Source of the DNA: Tetrahymena thermophila SB210
Lineage: Eukaryota > Ciliophora > Oligohymenophorea > Hymenostomatida > Tetrahymenidae
Reading direction: 5' to 3'
Length of the DNA: 64,000 nucleotides
Assembly (NCBI RefSeq): GCF_000189635.1
Contig: NW_002476363.1
Location: forward strand, 248,001-312,000
Position 1 is the stretch's first letter. The number at the start of each line of letters is the position of its first letter. Under the pieces are notes generated by a model. That model searched no databases. It had not been told where the DNA came from and saw nothing but the letters and a program-made list of their open reading frames with translations. Both the position numbers and the translations under genes were made by a program. Below are positions 35,191 through 48,100 of this stretch, piece after piece.

Positions 35191-37210
35191 TCAGTTTTTA
35201 ATTTTTACAATTTTTTTAGAAATGCGATTGCTTTTATTTTTTTCTAAGATAAGCTAAGATTATTCTAGCTCTTTCAGCAGTATTTCTTCTCTTGAATCCT
35301 TTTATTAAAGAAATATATTTTATCTGGGTAGAGAGCTAACTAAAGTTTGATATTATTAATTTAAATATGGTTGAGGATCACCTGTCTTGATTAAGTTAAA
35401 TTAATTCATAAGCAAAATACCATTTTCAATTTTCATAAAGTCTCTCAAATTATTATTTTAGTTTTATTCTTCTAACTACTCTGAGGCCTTGTCGTTTTAA
35501 TTTTAAATGTTCATAGCTTAAATAAAGTTTCCTTTAATTATTTCTGTTTCTTAACTTAAAATTATGTCAGTCCTTCCATCAAATGAAAAATAATACTTGA
35601 GAGATGTCTATGGTGGAATCATTCTTTAGATAGAAAACATTCCTTATTAAATTTAACTTTACAGCATTTTACATGGGACAAACTCGTCTATTTCTAAATG
35701 TAAGTAGAGATTTTATTCTTCTCGGTAGAAATTTAAAAGGTTATAAACATTCAAATTCAGTTCAAACTCGTGTTCAATCCATCCTTCACAAATCCAGCAG
35801 TTCTCTGACTCCGCCATTACAAAATTTTCAAATAAATTATTTTTTTTAGCTCTAAACGGTCTTTTATAACTTTTGAAAATAAAATAGACATAATTTAATT
35901 TTCTATTTCAATTAATGTATATTCATCAAAATAATTCATAAAAACCACAATTCCACACTATAAACAAAATTTCAAGATCCTTACAATAAATTTTAAATGA
36001 GTTTACTGTTTGATATTTCAACTTACAATTGATGTAAAAAATAATTATCAATAAATAAATAAACTAAAAATCTTCATATTTAAGATAATTCGAATTTTAA
36101 ATATGAATTTGATAAGTATCTAATCATTTTTTTTATCGATTTAAAGAAATTATGTTGTATAAATATGTTAGCAAATTTTTGAATTTAATAAAGAAATTTT
36201 CTTGTTTGTTTTTAAGTTAATAGCAATCAATTATCTTTAATCAATAAAAACTGTATTGTTTATAATGTAAACTATACATTAGATGTATTGGTTAGTGGTT
36301 GGTAGATTTTATTCTATTTAAAGTTAATTAGTTAACAAAAATGAATAAATTATCTATTTTTAAATAGGATTGCTTAATCTTACTTGATTGGATAGATGGG
36401 AAGAAATTCTGAGTATTCTGGCAGTTAAACTTGTTGATCCTATGAATAAATTTTTAAGTTATTGCACGAATCCATGTAGCACTCATGACCATATGAGAGA
36501 TGAATGCACGGAATTGATTAATTATATTAAATACTTCGAGCCATTTCAATAAGCTGCTCCTTTTTTATCTAATTAACTCTTAAATCTAAATGAACTAACC
36601 CATCTTCTTACTCTAATTTCATTAATCTATCAAATGAAATCAAAAATTTTCCTTTTAGAAAGTAAAAACTGAATAAAAAAATAGTTATAATCTTAGAATT
36701 TAAATTACTTATGCTTGCTTAAGTACCATTTCCCAAAGAGTTGTTTGAGAGATCTAAAACTTTTAAGGAATTTTTTGCTTAGATGCTATCTAAAATCTAA
36801 GAAGCCCCATCAGAATTAAATTTATTCCAACTAAGATAAAGCTCTTTCAAATTGATATTTGATTAAATAATAAATTTTATCTCCAAACACCCAATATTAG
36901 TAATAGAGTTTTTCGACAAATCTAAAACAATTAATGGCTAATTTAATTGAAGAGCACATGATATTATACTAATAGAATCGTCTGTGATCCCAACATTTGA
37001 AAGCTTAAGTACTTCAAGATTCACCTAAAGAGAATTAAACTTGTTCATTAATAAGTCAAGACAAATCGATGTGAGATTATTATCAGATAAATTAACTTCT
37101 TTATCATTTTAAGTTAGCTCCTAAATCAAATCTATTATCTTTTTCTCTCTCAGTCTATTCACTTTATGGAGCACAGGTCTATTAATCATTTACTTAGCAG
37201 CTTCACTCAT
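35191..37210 (-). CDS. LRR protein with C-terminal CWICEGW domain, 482 aa
   Basis: Three exons, 37210-36709, 36651-36384 and 35869-35191, give 483 codons in consistent phase. Residues about 25-220 are typical leucine-rich repeats (NDKEVNLSDNNLTSICLDLL, LIVLDLSKNSITNIGCLEI, NLKELYLSWNKFNSDGASQI, LKVLDLSNNSLGNG). From about residue 280 comes a separate conserved module: CWICEGWIEHEFEL, LYLHLEIDEFVPCKM and RMIPPQTSLKYYFSFDG. I recall the same LRR plus W-I-C-E-G-W arrangement from other ciliate and animal LRR proteins, where its function is not established. A coiled-coil tail ends the protein. Likely a scaffold; location unknown. Introns of 57 and 514 bases. Confidence 0.85.
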
Positions 37211-37365
37211 AGCAAATTCGAATTCATTTTTATAACTACAAAATTTTAATAAAATTGAATTTATTATTTATTAATATTAGAGTTTTTTAATAAAATAAAT
37301 TTATTTTTGCTATATATTTATATACCTTTAATCTAATTTTTACATAATCTCTTTATAATTTACAA

Positions 37366-37673
37366 TCATTAAAAATAATTGAAAATAATACCATTTAATG
37401 CTTAAAAGTATATGGGAGAGGCTGGTAAGAATAAATGAGGATTTATAGTATTTTAAATAGCAAATATTTATTTTATATTGTTTAAGTTATATTTATTGAT
37501 TTCAGAAAATATTGTTTTTTTGTATTAGTGTGATAATTAATCAAAATTCATGGTATTTAAAGAATATTCTGATTTTAAAAAATTGTTTAAGTAGAATTTT
37601 TGTTTGAAAAAATGAATGTAAATTTATACTAAATTTTTAATTAAACGTTTTAAAAAATTTTATGAATTAGTTA

Positions 37674-37705
<32 letters not shown>

Positions 37706-39033
37706 GAATTGTAATAAATAAGATACTTTTCCTATTATGGCTATTCATTTGGAGAAGGTAGATCATTGTCTTTTTTATCAGTGAAGGTTATTTTTATAGG
37801 AAGAGGTGCTAACATTTTAATTTTAGGGATTTTATTATTATTCGTATGCTGTTTATTATTACTAGGAGATGAGCTGATTTTTCTATCTATTATATTATCA
37901 TCAGATTTTTACGTTTTAAGCTCTTTTTTACTTATTATCATTTTCTTGAAGTAGTAAAGAGAGTCATCGTTAAAATTAACTATCCTATTTGATTGTGAAC
38001 TACTGTTTTCTTTTGAGGAAATAAAATAATTTTATCTGCTGTTTGTTTATTGATCTTAAACTTACTTTTTAATCGAAGTTAATTTAGGTTCATTATTAAA
38101 TTTCTAAATTTTATTATCTTCTGATTTAATAAATTCTTAGCTTGGTTGAATCTCTTATATTGAATTTAAAAAATTTTTAGTTTTTATTTACTAGAGTTGA
38201 TGAGGAAGCAGTTTTTTCAATTTAGGAGAGCTACTACGAGCATTTCTCTTCATATAAAAGACTTGCTTTACTTCTACTTGTTTTACATTATCTTTATGAT
38301 AATATTTTGAGGCTGCTTATTCTAAAATTTTAATTGCTTAATCCACTTTAAACTATGTTTTTAAATTAGAATCAGGATCACTGAATAAGTTAGCTAGTTC
38401 TACTTATTTTCTCTCTTTAAGTTATAATTCCTCTTCTTATTATTTTTACTCAAATTAAGCATCTTCTTCTCTAATCGAATTTAAAAAAGTGTTGAAAAAA
38501 AAATTTTATGAAGTATTAGCTGCTGTCACTTTTGACTTATATAATAACTTTTCTCTGCTTTGATCTAATTCCTGTATTTGTTTATCATATTTTTTTATGG
38601 ATTACTGTCTTTATGATTTCTCAATCTGAGGTAAAGATACTTCGTTATTAATTGTAGTTGAAGTGAATATTTATTCTATTTTCAGCTCATTAGCTAATGA
38701 AGCATCATTTTATTAATTTGTTTAGTTATTCTAATTTTAAAGTTATGAAGGACTGTTTGAAGTAATTGAAATATCTAATAAAATCTTATTAAACTTTTTC
38801 TATGAATTTGTTTCGCTTTCTTTAGCATTATTATTTATATTTGGCAAGATGCTTGTTTCTTATTTAGTAAAATTGAATGTTTCAGCAGTCGTTTCAGTGT
38901 TATTATTAGCATTGGTCAAATTAATATTGTTGATTAAAAGCAAGTCAGAAATTTGACTGCTATCGCTCCCGTTTTTGCTATTTTTATTGTTCTTTACATT
39001 GTATTTTACTTTCTTAACCTTTTTTTAACTCAT
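37366..39033 (-). CDS. Unrecognised S/N/Q-rich coiled-coil protein, 555 aa
   Basis: One TGA-free frame of 555 codons from ATG at 39033 to TGA at 37366-37368. The N-terminal 130 residues are Asn/Ser-rich. Residues about 140-290 are predicted coiled coil (SLPQIEKSQRQQSIKKYDKQ, IREEDAQFEQKQQEEELQLK, KVDQAIKILEQAASKYYHK). The rest is basic and low-complexity. Codons for SDRQIDRQIDR lie on a TAGA microsatellite, so repeat-length change would alter the protein. After the microsatellite (residue about 450) the composition becomes more hydrophobic and could instead be non-coding if an undetected intron ends the gene earlier. The start lies 156 bases upstream of nothing else, and the LRR gene begins 155 bases after its stop on the same strand. 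Function unknown. Confidence 0.65.
37674..37705. repeat. TCTA/TAGA tetranucleotide microsatellite
   Basis: About seven to eight perfect TATC units. On the minus strand it falls inside the coiled-coil gene's open frame, where it encodes repeated D-R-Q-I. Confidence 0.9.
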
Positions 39034-41141
39034 ATATCATTTAAAAATTTACTCAAATGATATTCTTATAATTAAATAGATAGACTGGGTTTATCAATCT
39101 ATATATTTATAAATTAATTCAAATTAATAAATAAGCATCTAAAATCAATAATTGATTGGTCCAGCATATTCAATAAATCCTATCTTTCTTACCTACTTAA
39201 ATGATACACATATTTGCATAAAAAAATATATTTGCTCAAATTCTATTTACAGTCAGATAATTATTAGTAGATTCAAATATGCATTTAGATATTTTTTAGT
39301 TGACAGCTTAAAGATTTATTTAATTTTCTTTGAAATATATTTTGATGTTGAGTAATTTATACACCTCACATTTATTAAAATATTTTTAAAAATTATTAAT
39401 TATTTTTAATAAGAAATTAAAGATATTTTTTAAATTTATTTGAATTTAAATTCAGTTATATCAACCTATCATAAATATTTTTCACTCTTTGTATCATTAG
39501 CTAATAACAACTGATTAAAAGTATATTTGTTTTGATTTATTTATTTAAATATTAATTAAATTTGATTTTTTCACAATTAATTATTTTGAAGATTTATAAG
39601 ATTATAATCTATTTTAAAATTAATTTAATAACAAATAAACAAAAGTACTTCACGATATCAAAAAATAATTATCCTTATTTATTATTGATAGTTAAATAAT
39701 AGTTAGAACTATATTAATAAAATTAAAGATTATATAAAAAACAAAAATTTATTTTCTGATATATTGTTATTAATTAAATGAAAAAAGTATATCATCAAAA
39801 TATTAAAAAATTTTGTGCAAAAATTAATGCCATAATCGAAAAAAAAAAAAATTTAATAAAAAAAATGCCTTAATTAACGAGCATTTACATTATAATTTTT
39901 ATGTATTTATTTATTTACTTTAATAATATTTTAAAATAAAACTACACATGAGGAATTTGTCATTTCAATATTTTTTTCTATTTAAAATAATTATTTTAGT
40001 ATAATAAACACTTGCATGTATGTATGCATGTATGGAATAAATCTACAATAACTTTCAAATAAGAAATTCAAAATATTGCTGAGTCATTTTTAAAGAGAAT
40101 ATTAGATATTACTTTTCATTTATTTGTAAAATTAATAACAGAATCAACTTTCTTATAACTTATATTTTATAAGAAATGTTAATGCTTGAACGAAATTGAA
40201 AAAGATAAACTAAATTTCCTCTATTTCAATTAAATAATTATATATTAATAAAACTAAAAAATCTTAAGCAAAAGTATATATCATTAACTAAGATTTTTAA
40301 ACTAACAAAATTTTAAAATATTTTTATATTTCTCTATTGTTATTTATTTAATAAAATACTTGATATTTAAACTGATTAATTCTAAAACAAATATTTTTGT
40401 ATGAATTAGATTGCTTATTTAATTTTTGATAAAGCTAATTTTATTAATTAAGAAATAAATGTCTAAATAAATTTACCTTAAAATTAAATTAGCTATTTAA
40501 AATATTGATTAATTAACTTATTGCTCGAAAATCAAAACAATTTATTGTAATCACAATCTATTTTAACTTAAAAATTTTTTAGATAATAATAAACGTATTT
40601 GATCTTAAAGTAGAATTTTAATTATTGTTGGCTATTATATCATTAATCAAAAGATCAATTAAAATACCTGATAATATGAAGAAACTAAGTGCAGTAAATT
40701 TTTGAAAAAATTGATTTTAAATGTTTCTTCATACTTTTATTTATTTATTTCCTTCATAACTTTAATGATTTTAGCTACCTAAATTTCTTTAAAAAAAATT
40801 ATTTCTTTCTTGAAAATGAATAGTCAATCTTTTTGCTATTAAAATTTGCTTATTTTAAATCTGTTCAGTATTATAAACAGTAGTTGAATATGCATTATTA
40901 CATTATCTTTATCATAATCAATAATAAATCTTATCAATAAATACTCTGATTAAAGTTAAATAAATTATTAATTTAATTTGATCTCAAAGCTGAATCAAAA
41001 TTTTATCTATCTCTATCTATCTAAATAGAGAGCTATTATAATTGTGATTTTCTATTTATACTCAGATATTTTAAATTTAGTTATAATTAATAAAACGAAA
41101 AATATCAAATTAAAATTATTAAGTAGTAATAAAAAAATAAA
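39034..41141. other. Long AT-rich intergenic stretch between divergent genes
   Basis: About 2.1 kb between the minus-strand coiled-coil gene and the plus-strand membrane-protein gene, so both promoters should be here. It holds a TGTATGTATGCATGTATG patch at about 40015-40032 and a TATCTATCTCTATCTATCT patch at about 41003-41023. The open frame at 39152-39355 is not supported. Confidence 0.5.
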
Positions 41142-41804
41142 ATGATTTAAGAATAAAATTAGAATATCGATCCTGAATTAGATGAAATTTAGTTTGATGA
41201 TTATGTTAAAAAAGCATAAAATACTCACACCTAAAACAATTAATTAAAAACACATGTAAAAAATTTAGAAGATGCTTTAAAAAATATGAATTAATAATAA
41301 GCAACAGAATAATAAGCAGCATAGAGCTCTCCTAAAGTTGCAAAAACTCTTTGTCTTGGTTTATGCTATTTAATTATTAAAATAGTATTTGCAACAGGCT
41401 CTTCTATTACTTTTGGTGTTTTATTTTATATATTCTAAAAATATGATGAACATAACGACTACTGCGAAAACGAAACTCTCAAAAAATGGGCCTTATCTAT
41501 AAGCATTTTATTTTTTATAAACAGTGGTTTATTCTTTTTAGAATTTTTAGAGGAGATCTTTCTCAAATAAGAATACAATGAAAAAGGCCCTTTGGGCATT
41601 TTATTGTATCCTTTAAAATCTTTAGTTGGAATTGGCTTTTTTACTTGTTTAATTGGACTTCAAATAAATAATTCAAGTGAATGTGGTTCTCTATACAAGG
41701 TTACTTTAGCTTACTGTATAATAACTTATATAGGTTTTGGAATATTAGGATTGGCCTTAATATTCATGTGCTTAGCATTTATAATTAGAAAAATAAGTGG
41801 ATGA
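41142..41804 (+). CDS. Small four-helix membrane protein, 220 aa
   Basis: A single-exon frame of 220 residues. The first about 70 residues are hydrophilic and Gln-rich with coiled-coil character (LKTHVKNLEDALKNMNQQQA). Four hydrophobic segments follow: GLCYLIIKIVFATGSSITFG, ALSISILFFINSGLFFLEFL, LVGIGFFTCLIGLQI and YIGFGILGLALIFMCLAFII. The order is a cytosolic N-terminus and a compact membrane bundle. Between helices lie short loops with Cys (DYCENE, SSECGS) that could form a disulphide on the outer face. I do not recognise a family. The neighbour to the right is convergent. Confidence 0.75.
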
Positions 41805-42198
41805 TATTTTATTGTTTCATTAAATATATATATAAAAACATTTGCATTTATTTACATTTATCATATTTATGATTTTTTTTATAAATTTAATTAAATATAG
41901 TTAATAATATAAAGTAGAATATATAATTAAGATTGAAAATTTCTATGGAAAAACAGACTAAAAATTAGAATAATAATAGGAAAAAAAATTTTTAACAAAT
42001 TAATATTATATTAAAAATAAGTAAATTAGACGATTATAAAATAAAAACAATTTACAAAATATTTAAATCTATTATTAGTTAATAATAATATTAATAGATT
42101 AAATTTCAAGATAACATAATCAAATATGATTTTATCAATTTTTTTCATTAGATGATTTATTTTTATCATAAATATTGCTTTAGCTTCCTAAAATAAAG
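41805..42198. other. Short AT-rich spacer between convergent genes
   Basis: Shared 3' flank of the four-helix protein gene (plus) and the giant membrane protein gene (minus). Only low-complexity AT sequence is seen. Confidence 0.5.
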
Positions 42199-45100
42199 TC
42201 ATCTTTAAAGTAGTTAACTACAATGCTACTCAAGTTAGGAGAAAATTTCCATTAAGGGCCTTAAATTATTTTAATATATTTTAACCTTAATTTAAAAAAT
42301 CAAATTAAATTACTTGTTGAGTGTGATATATTACTGTTTTAAAAAGCTTTGTTTGGGTCTAAAATATAATTTGATGAATTTATATTGCTTACAAAATAAT
42401 TATTTGATGAATTTTTCCTTTTTTGAACTTTAAATTTATTAGATTAAATTTAATTTTTGTGAAATAAAATTACTCGTTTAATTTGTTTTAGTTGTTTTAA
42501 GAGGAGATTCATTTTATTATAGACGTTATTTAGATTAAATATCATGATTTATAAAGCTTCTCTTATTTGAAGAAAATATCTCTTTATTTGCTAATTGTAA
42601 ATAATTCAATGTGGCTATATTAGAAAAATTTATAATTACTTTATTAGCATGGTTCTTATTTTTTGAAATGAGACAATCTTTTTTATTGAATAGAATTTTC
42701 TTAAGATTAAAATTATTTTCCTGAGAACTTACAAGAAATTCTTCTATCTTTTGAAACTTTTAAATTTTTGAATTCATTTCAATATGTAAAAAAGAAATCA
42801 ATTAAAAATTACATAATTAGGTCGCAGTTAGTTTACTTTTTTTAGATTTTTGTTAAGAGGATGCTAATTCCACTAAAGATAAATTATTTTTAACCTTTAA
42901 ATATTTAACATATTTTTTAATTTTAAATTTAATATTCATTAACTTTAATAGTGATCTTATTTTATTTTTGTTTTATATTTAAACATCAAGCAATTATGGA
43001 TATTTTTTGCTAATGAAATAAATAAGTTTTTAAAAAATATTTCTTTTATTCTTCTCAAAATTTATTATGAATTTTAATAGCCCCATTATCAACGTGACGA
43101 TAAAAAGAATATTAATAAATACTAATAGTATTATCCAAAAAGGGTTCACTTAGTCTGCTGCAACTTATAAAAAAGATAAATTTAAAGAAAGAGCACATAT
43201 CAATGTAGATTTCTACTGCAATTAATTAAAGTATTCTCTTATAAAAGGTTTATATCTAACTATAAAGTAAAATTCTAATAATAAAATTATATTTATAATG
43301 CCTACCTTTTAAATTAAAAATTTAAAGAGTTAAAATAAATAAATAAATTTAATTGAAGTTAATTAATTATTATGGGAGGGTTTATACAATCAAATTTGTA
43401 GTATTAAAAATAATATCAAAATATGGAATTGAATTTAATTAGGCGTTTAGCTATAATATCTTTTTTTTAATACCCGTCCACAAAAATTTTATTTGCTATT
43501 TAATTAAAAAAAATATTTAATAAAAAAGATTATTTACTTGAAAAGAAGTATTTTGCTTCAACAAAACCGACATTGAAATCAAACAAGTTTTATAAAGTAA
43601 TTTTTAAAACTCCCAATAATAGTACTTTTCTTTGTATCCAGCATAGAATATAGAGTATTTCATTTGTTGGAATATAGAGTTTTATTTGTATTTTGTTTGG
43701 TAAATCTTATAAAATAGAATAATAGGAATTATTAGTGCCCAAGCCATTATTACAGGAACACTAAAATATAATATTTAAGGCCTATGCATCTTGCTATCGT
43801 AGCACTAGATATTCATATCTAGATCAAGATATTCTTTACCTCCTATAGAAATACAGTTTAGTGATCTAAAAGCCATAGTAATTATCATGGGGTAAAAATA
43901 AAAGTAAATAAAAATAGATGCTGTTCGAAGATATTTGATAAAAATTTTAACGTTTTATTAATCTAATATTATTCCAATTATAAGATATATAAAAAATACT
44001 GTGATCGGTAAAGATAAGGACCAAAGAGATTAAAATAACCATAAAGGCTATAATTAAGGATATTTTGAAAAAAGGCAATCAATAGATTTACTAGTAATAA
44101 TAGCAGAGTTTCCTGAGATGCTTACAGGAAAAGTAAAGAAATTAGGCATATTAGAAGTAAATATACATAATTAAGAAAGTATATGTAAATGATCTGTTAA
44201 AATTTTAGATATTACTTATGATCTATCTGATTAATTTACTATTAGATAAAATAATAAGTAATTAATATTAATAATTAATAAAGATAAAATTTACAAGTAG
44301 TTCCTAAATAAATGATATCTAATTTATTAAAAAAATATCCTGTTAGTTTAAATTCCATTTGTGCTATAATTCTTTTCAAAAGGATCAAAATATAAAAAGA
44401 TGTAAGTAAAATAATAGATAAATTGAAAAATATTATCGAATAAAAGCTTTCTTAACATTTTTAGCACTAAAAAGACTTAAATAATGTAGAATAACTGGAT
44501 CCCCAAATATTGCCATACGTATCACAACTACTACATAGTGGACCTTTATAACCTTCAATACAGTTAAACTTTTAAATTTATAATAATGAAATAATTGAAT
44601 GAAACTAACTAATTTTAGGAATTAAAAATATAACAAACTTTTAGAAAAAAAAAAGAAATAATATAAATTTTGTTATTTTTTTTTTTTTGATATAGCAAAA
44701 ATCTATTTAAAATTTAAAATATTACTTTTGAAGTTGGGAGCTATGGTTGACAAGATAAAGGATTAAAATTACAATAAACAATATTGTCAGTTCTTTCATT
44801 TTCTCTCCAATAACCACTTTTTAGCTAAATATTCGTGCCTGAACAGTTTTTAGCTTATTCGGGACACTATTTACACTCTTGGTCATTTAAATTTAATGAA
44901 TATTTACCATCAGGACAAGTTTCACATGCTATTGAGTTACCATAATTTTAAAGTATTTATCCTAATTAACACTATTCTAATGTTATATTCAAAATTTATT
45001 ATAATTGACCTGCACTTTATATTATATTTCCTTTTGAGTCTTTGATTTAGGGAAAAGAATTGCTAATTATTTTAAGTGACATATTAGAAATAGGTTTGTA

Positions 45101-48100
45101 AAAAACCTGAACATCTAATTTAAAACCTCCATCTGAAAATTATTTTGTTTGAAGTTATCCAATACATTGTATTTCTTTATTTTACTAATCCCATGATACA
45201 GAGATACTTATTTATTGAACTAAAGATTAAACCTCGTTGCTTAATAGGTAAAATTAAGTAGAGTTAGCATCTATAAATTTCATAGGATTGCCTTCTTCAT
45301 CAAGTAATTAGATTTGTTCAAAATTTATTTATTCTCCACTTTTAAATTATTTTATAAATATCGTTTCATTTTATTATGATTTTAAACTTGTTTTAGGAAT
45401 GCTTATTTTTTCTAAATTTAAAAATATTTTCCTTAATGTTGAACCAAAATTTTATCCATAAATCTATGCTATATTATCTTTAAAAGTATTATTGTTATTT
45501 CTGCCTAATTAAAAATCGATTAAAAAATCTGGTATTATCTAAACATAGTAAATTCCTCCACCAATTTGAGCTTGATTTAACCTGATAATAGAATTTTGCA
45601 TGATTAAATTATTATTTTAGAGAAAAATTGAGCCACCAGAAGAATAATCTGATTTATTTTCTATAAATTAAGTTAAATTTATCTACAAAACCCCTAATTG
45701 AATAATATTTATCATATAAATAGCTCCTCCATTTTGCAATTTACAAGTATTAAGCCTAAAGTTTGAATTTAATATTGTAACTAATTTATTTTCAAGAGCA
45801 TATATTACTCCTCCTGGGCCTTTAATGTTTGTATTCTTTGTAAAATTACTGTTGTAAATTGTAACTATATCACAATTTTATATAACAACTATAGAAATTA
45901 GGGAGCTATTTGTATTAATTACGCCTTCTATTAATATATTTTATAACTTAACATTTGACAGGTTGTTTAAAAGTATTAAGGGTTTATTACCAAGAATAGA
46001 AGAATTTATGAATTCTGCTTAAGAAATAAGAGCATTTCCCTCATTATTTTATTAGTTTAAAGAAATCAATGATATTTAATTTCTACTTGAATTAATATTA
46101 TTTATCTAAAAGTCAGTAAAGCCTATTATACTAATTAAAATACCATCTAATCTTGAAGGTAAATATTCTGTATTTGTAATATTTAAATTAGCAATATTTA
46201 CTTAATTAGCTTGAATAATCAAAATACTTTATGAAATTTAGAGAAGATCAATTTTTAAATTAGAAAGTTCAAAAATGTTAGTTTTAAAAGAAAAAATGGT
46301 ATCTACACAGTTAGTTATCTCTAAATCAGTTAATATAGCCTAATCACTCAAATATTAAATGGTACCAATATCTTATTCTTTTACTTAAACAATTACACTT
46401 TAGGTTGAATTTATTAGTTAAATTTTTTAAAAAGTTGATATTTTTGTGCTTTGTATAAAATAAATATTTGAAAAAGAACTTTAAATTATTGAAGTATTCA
46501 CAATTTTAAGATTATTTATTTACCACAATTCAAAGGCATTATTTAAATCAGAGCAATTTGATAGAGTAACATTTGATATATTCACAGATTCGCTTTAACT
46601 AATCTAAAAAATATTACTCTAAGTTAAATCAGAAAGATAAACCTAATTAATCAAAACACTAGTATTATTAGTGAAAACAAATATAAACTATTCGTGTTAT
46701 TATATGTCTTTTAAAAACAATTAGTCTATCACAACTAACTCACAATTAGAAATTTAAATCTAGCTAAGACTTTCTATTTTTATTACTAACTGTTATAAGT
46801 AAACCTTTTTAAAATTATTTAAATAGAGTGATTCATTTAAATTTAAAGAAACATTCAACATTTAAAAATTTTCAATTGTATTATTTAAATTTAAATTTAT
46901 TTGAGTTGTTATTGATAGAGTCATTTATTTTAAAAATAAATTCGACACTATTGAAGATAATTTAATATCATTTTGCCATAGAATTTTATTTTCATATTTA
47001 GAAAATAATCTTAAGCTCAGTTTGTGAGTTTAATCTATGTTTTAGTCTTGAACTTCAAAATTTGTTTATTCGATAGATTATCCATCTAAATATTATATTT
47101 CTATCAAAGAAAGTATTTAGTTAATTTATTAGATGGATTTAGTTGTCTAGCCAAGTATTTCTTAGGTATAAATATTTTCAGATATTCTATTCTGTTATTG
47201 TATGTATACAGAGCATAATTTATTTGTAGAAAGTGGTAACTATATTAAAGATATATTCTAATAGTTTGAAATTAATATATATGCATAATTTTGATTGTTA
47301 TTATCTTAGATAAGCTTATAGCTTTAAACAATGAAGTTTGATTATTCATACTCATAAATAGTTGAATAAGTATCATTATATTTCAGCTATATTATTGATA
47401 ATTTATTTTTTTAAATTACCATAATTAAGTTATTATAATTCATATTAATCAAATTATTTGCTTCTGTGATCCCTTTATTTATTGTAGGAAATTATTGTTC
47501 AAAGCTTATTCCATTGTAAATAATAATATCAAATGGACAGATAGAATAAACAAAATTCTAATCGAAAGAAATAATTGCTTGTTTCAAACAAGGATTTGTA
47601 ATATAAGTTATAAAATTTAAAGTGTAACTAAAAATATAAGTAGTTGCTTCATTGCTTACTATATAAATTAGTTATTTAATAGGATCATTAGCAATATTCA
47701 TTATATTCCAATTGTTTAAATTTTTTTAAAAAGTGAACTTAACACTAACCAAATCTAAAATTAATATCGTGTTACCATAATCTTATTTTTGTAATATAAA
47801 AATATTTTTTGCAAATGTTCCTTCATTTATCAAGTCATTGGTATTAAATCTTTTATTGTCTTCAAAAGGTATTTTCCACCAATTATTTGCTTATTGACTA
47901 ATTTATTTTAATTATAGTTTAAAAGCAATTTTTATTTTACCTACATTTGGTAAATCAATGCTTTATGTTTAATTAGATTTAATATTGTATATTTAAATAG
48001 TGTTATGACTAGGGAGAATTATGTATTAACTGCATATAAAAGCACTTTATATATCACCTTATTAAAAATTATTTAAAAACACTTCTCCTGAACTAAGTAT

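Noticed and set aside
37766-37954. A hydrophobic 62-residue plus-strand open frame
   Set aside because: It is the complement of the charged coiled-coil gene on the minus strand, which explains its hydrophobic look.
39152-39355. A 67-residue plus-strand open frame
   Set aside because: No family, no splice logic, and base composition like its surroundings. In AT-rich DNA with TGA as the only stop, chance frames of this length are common.
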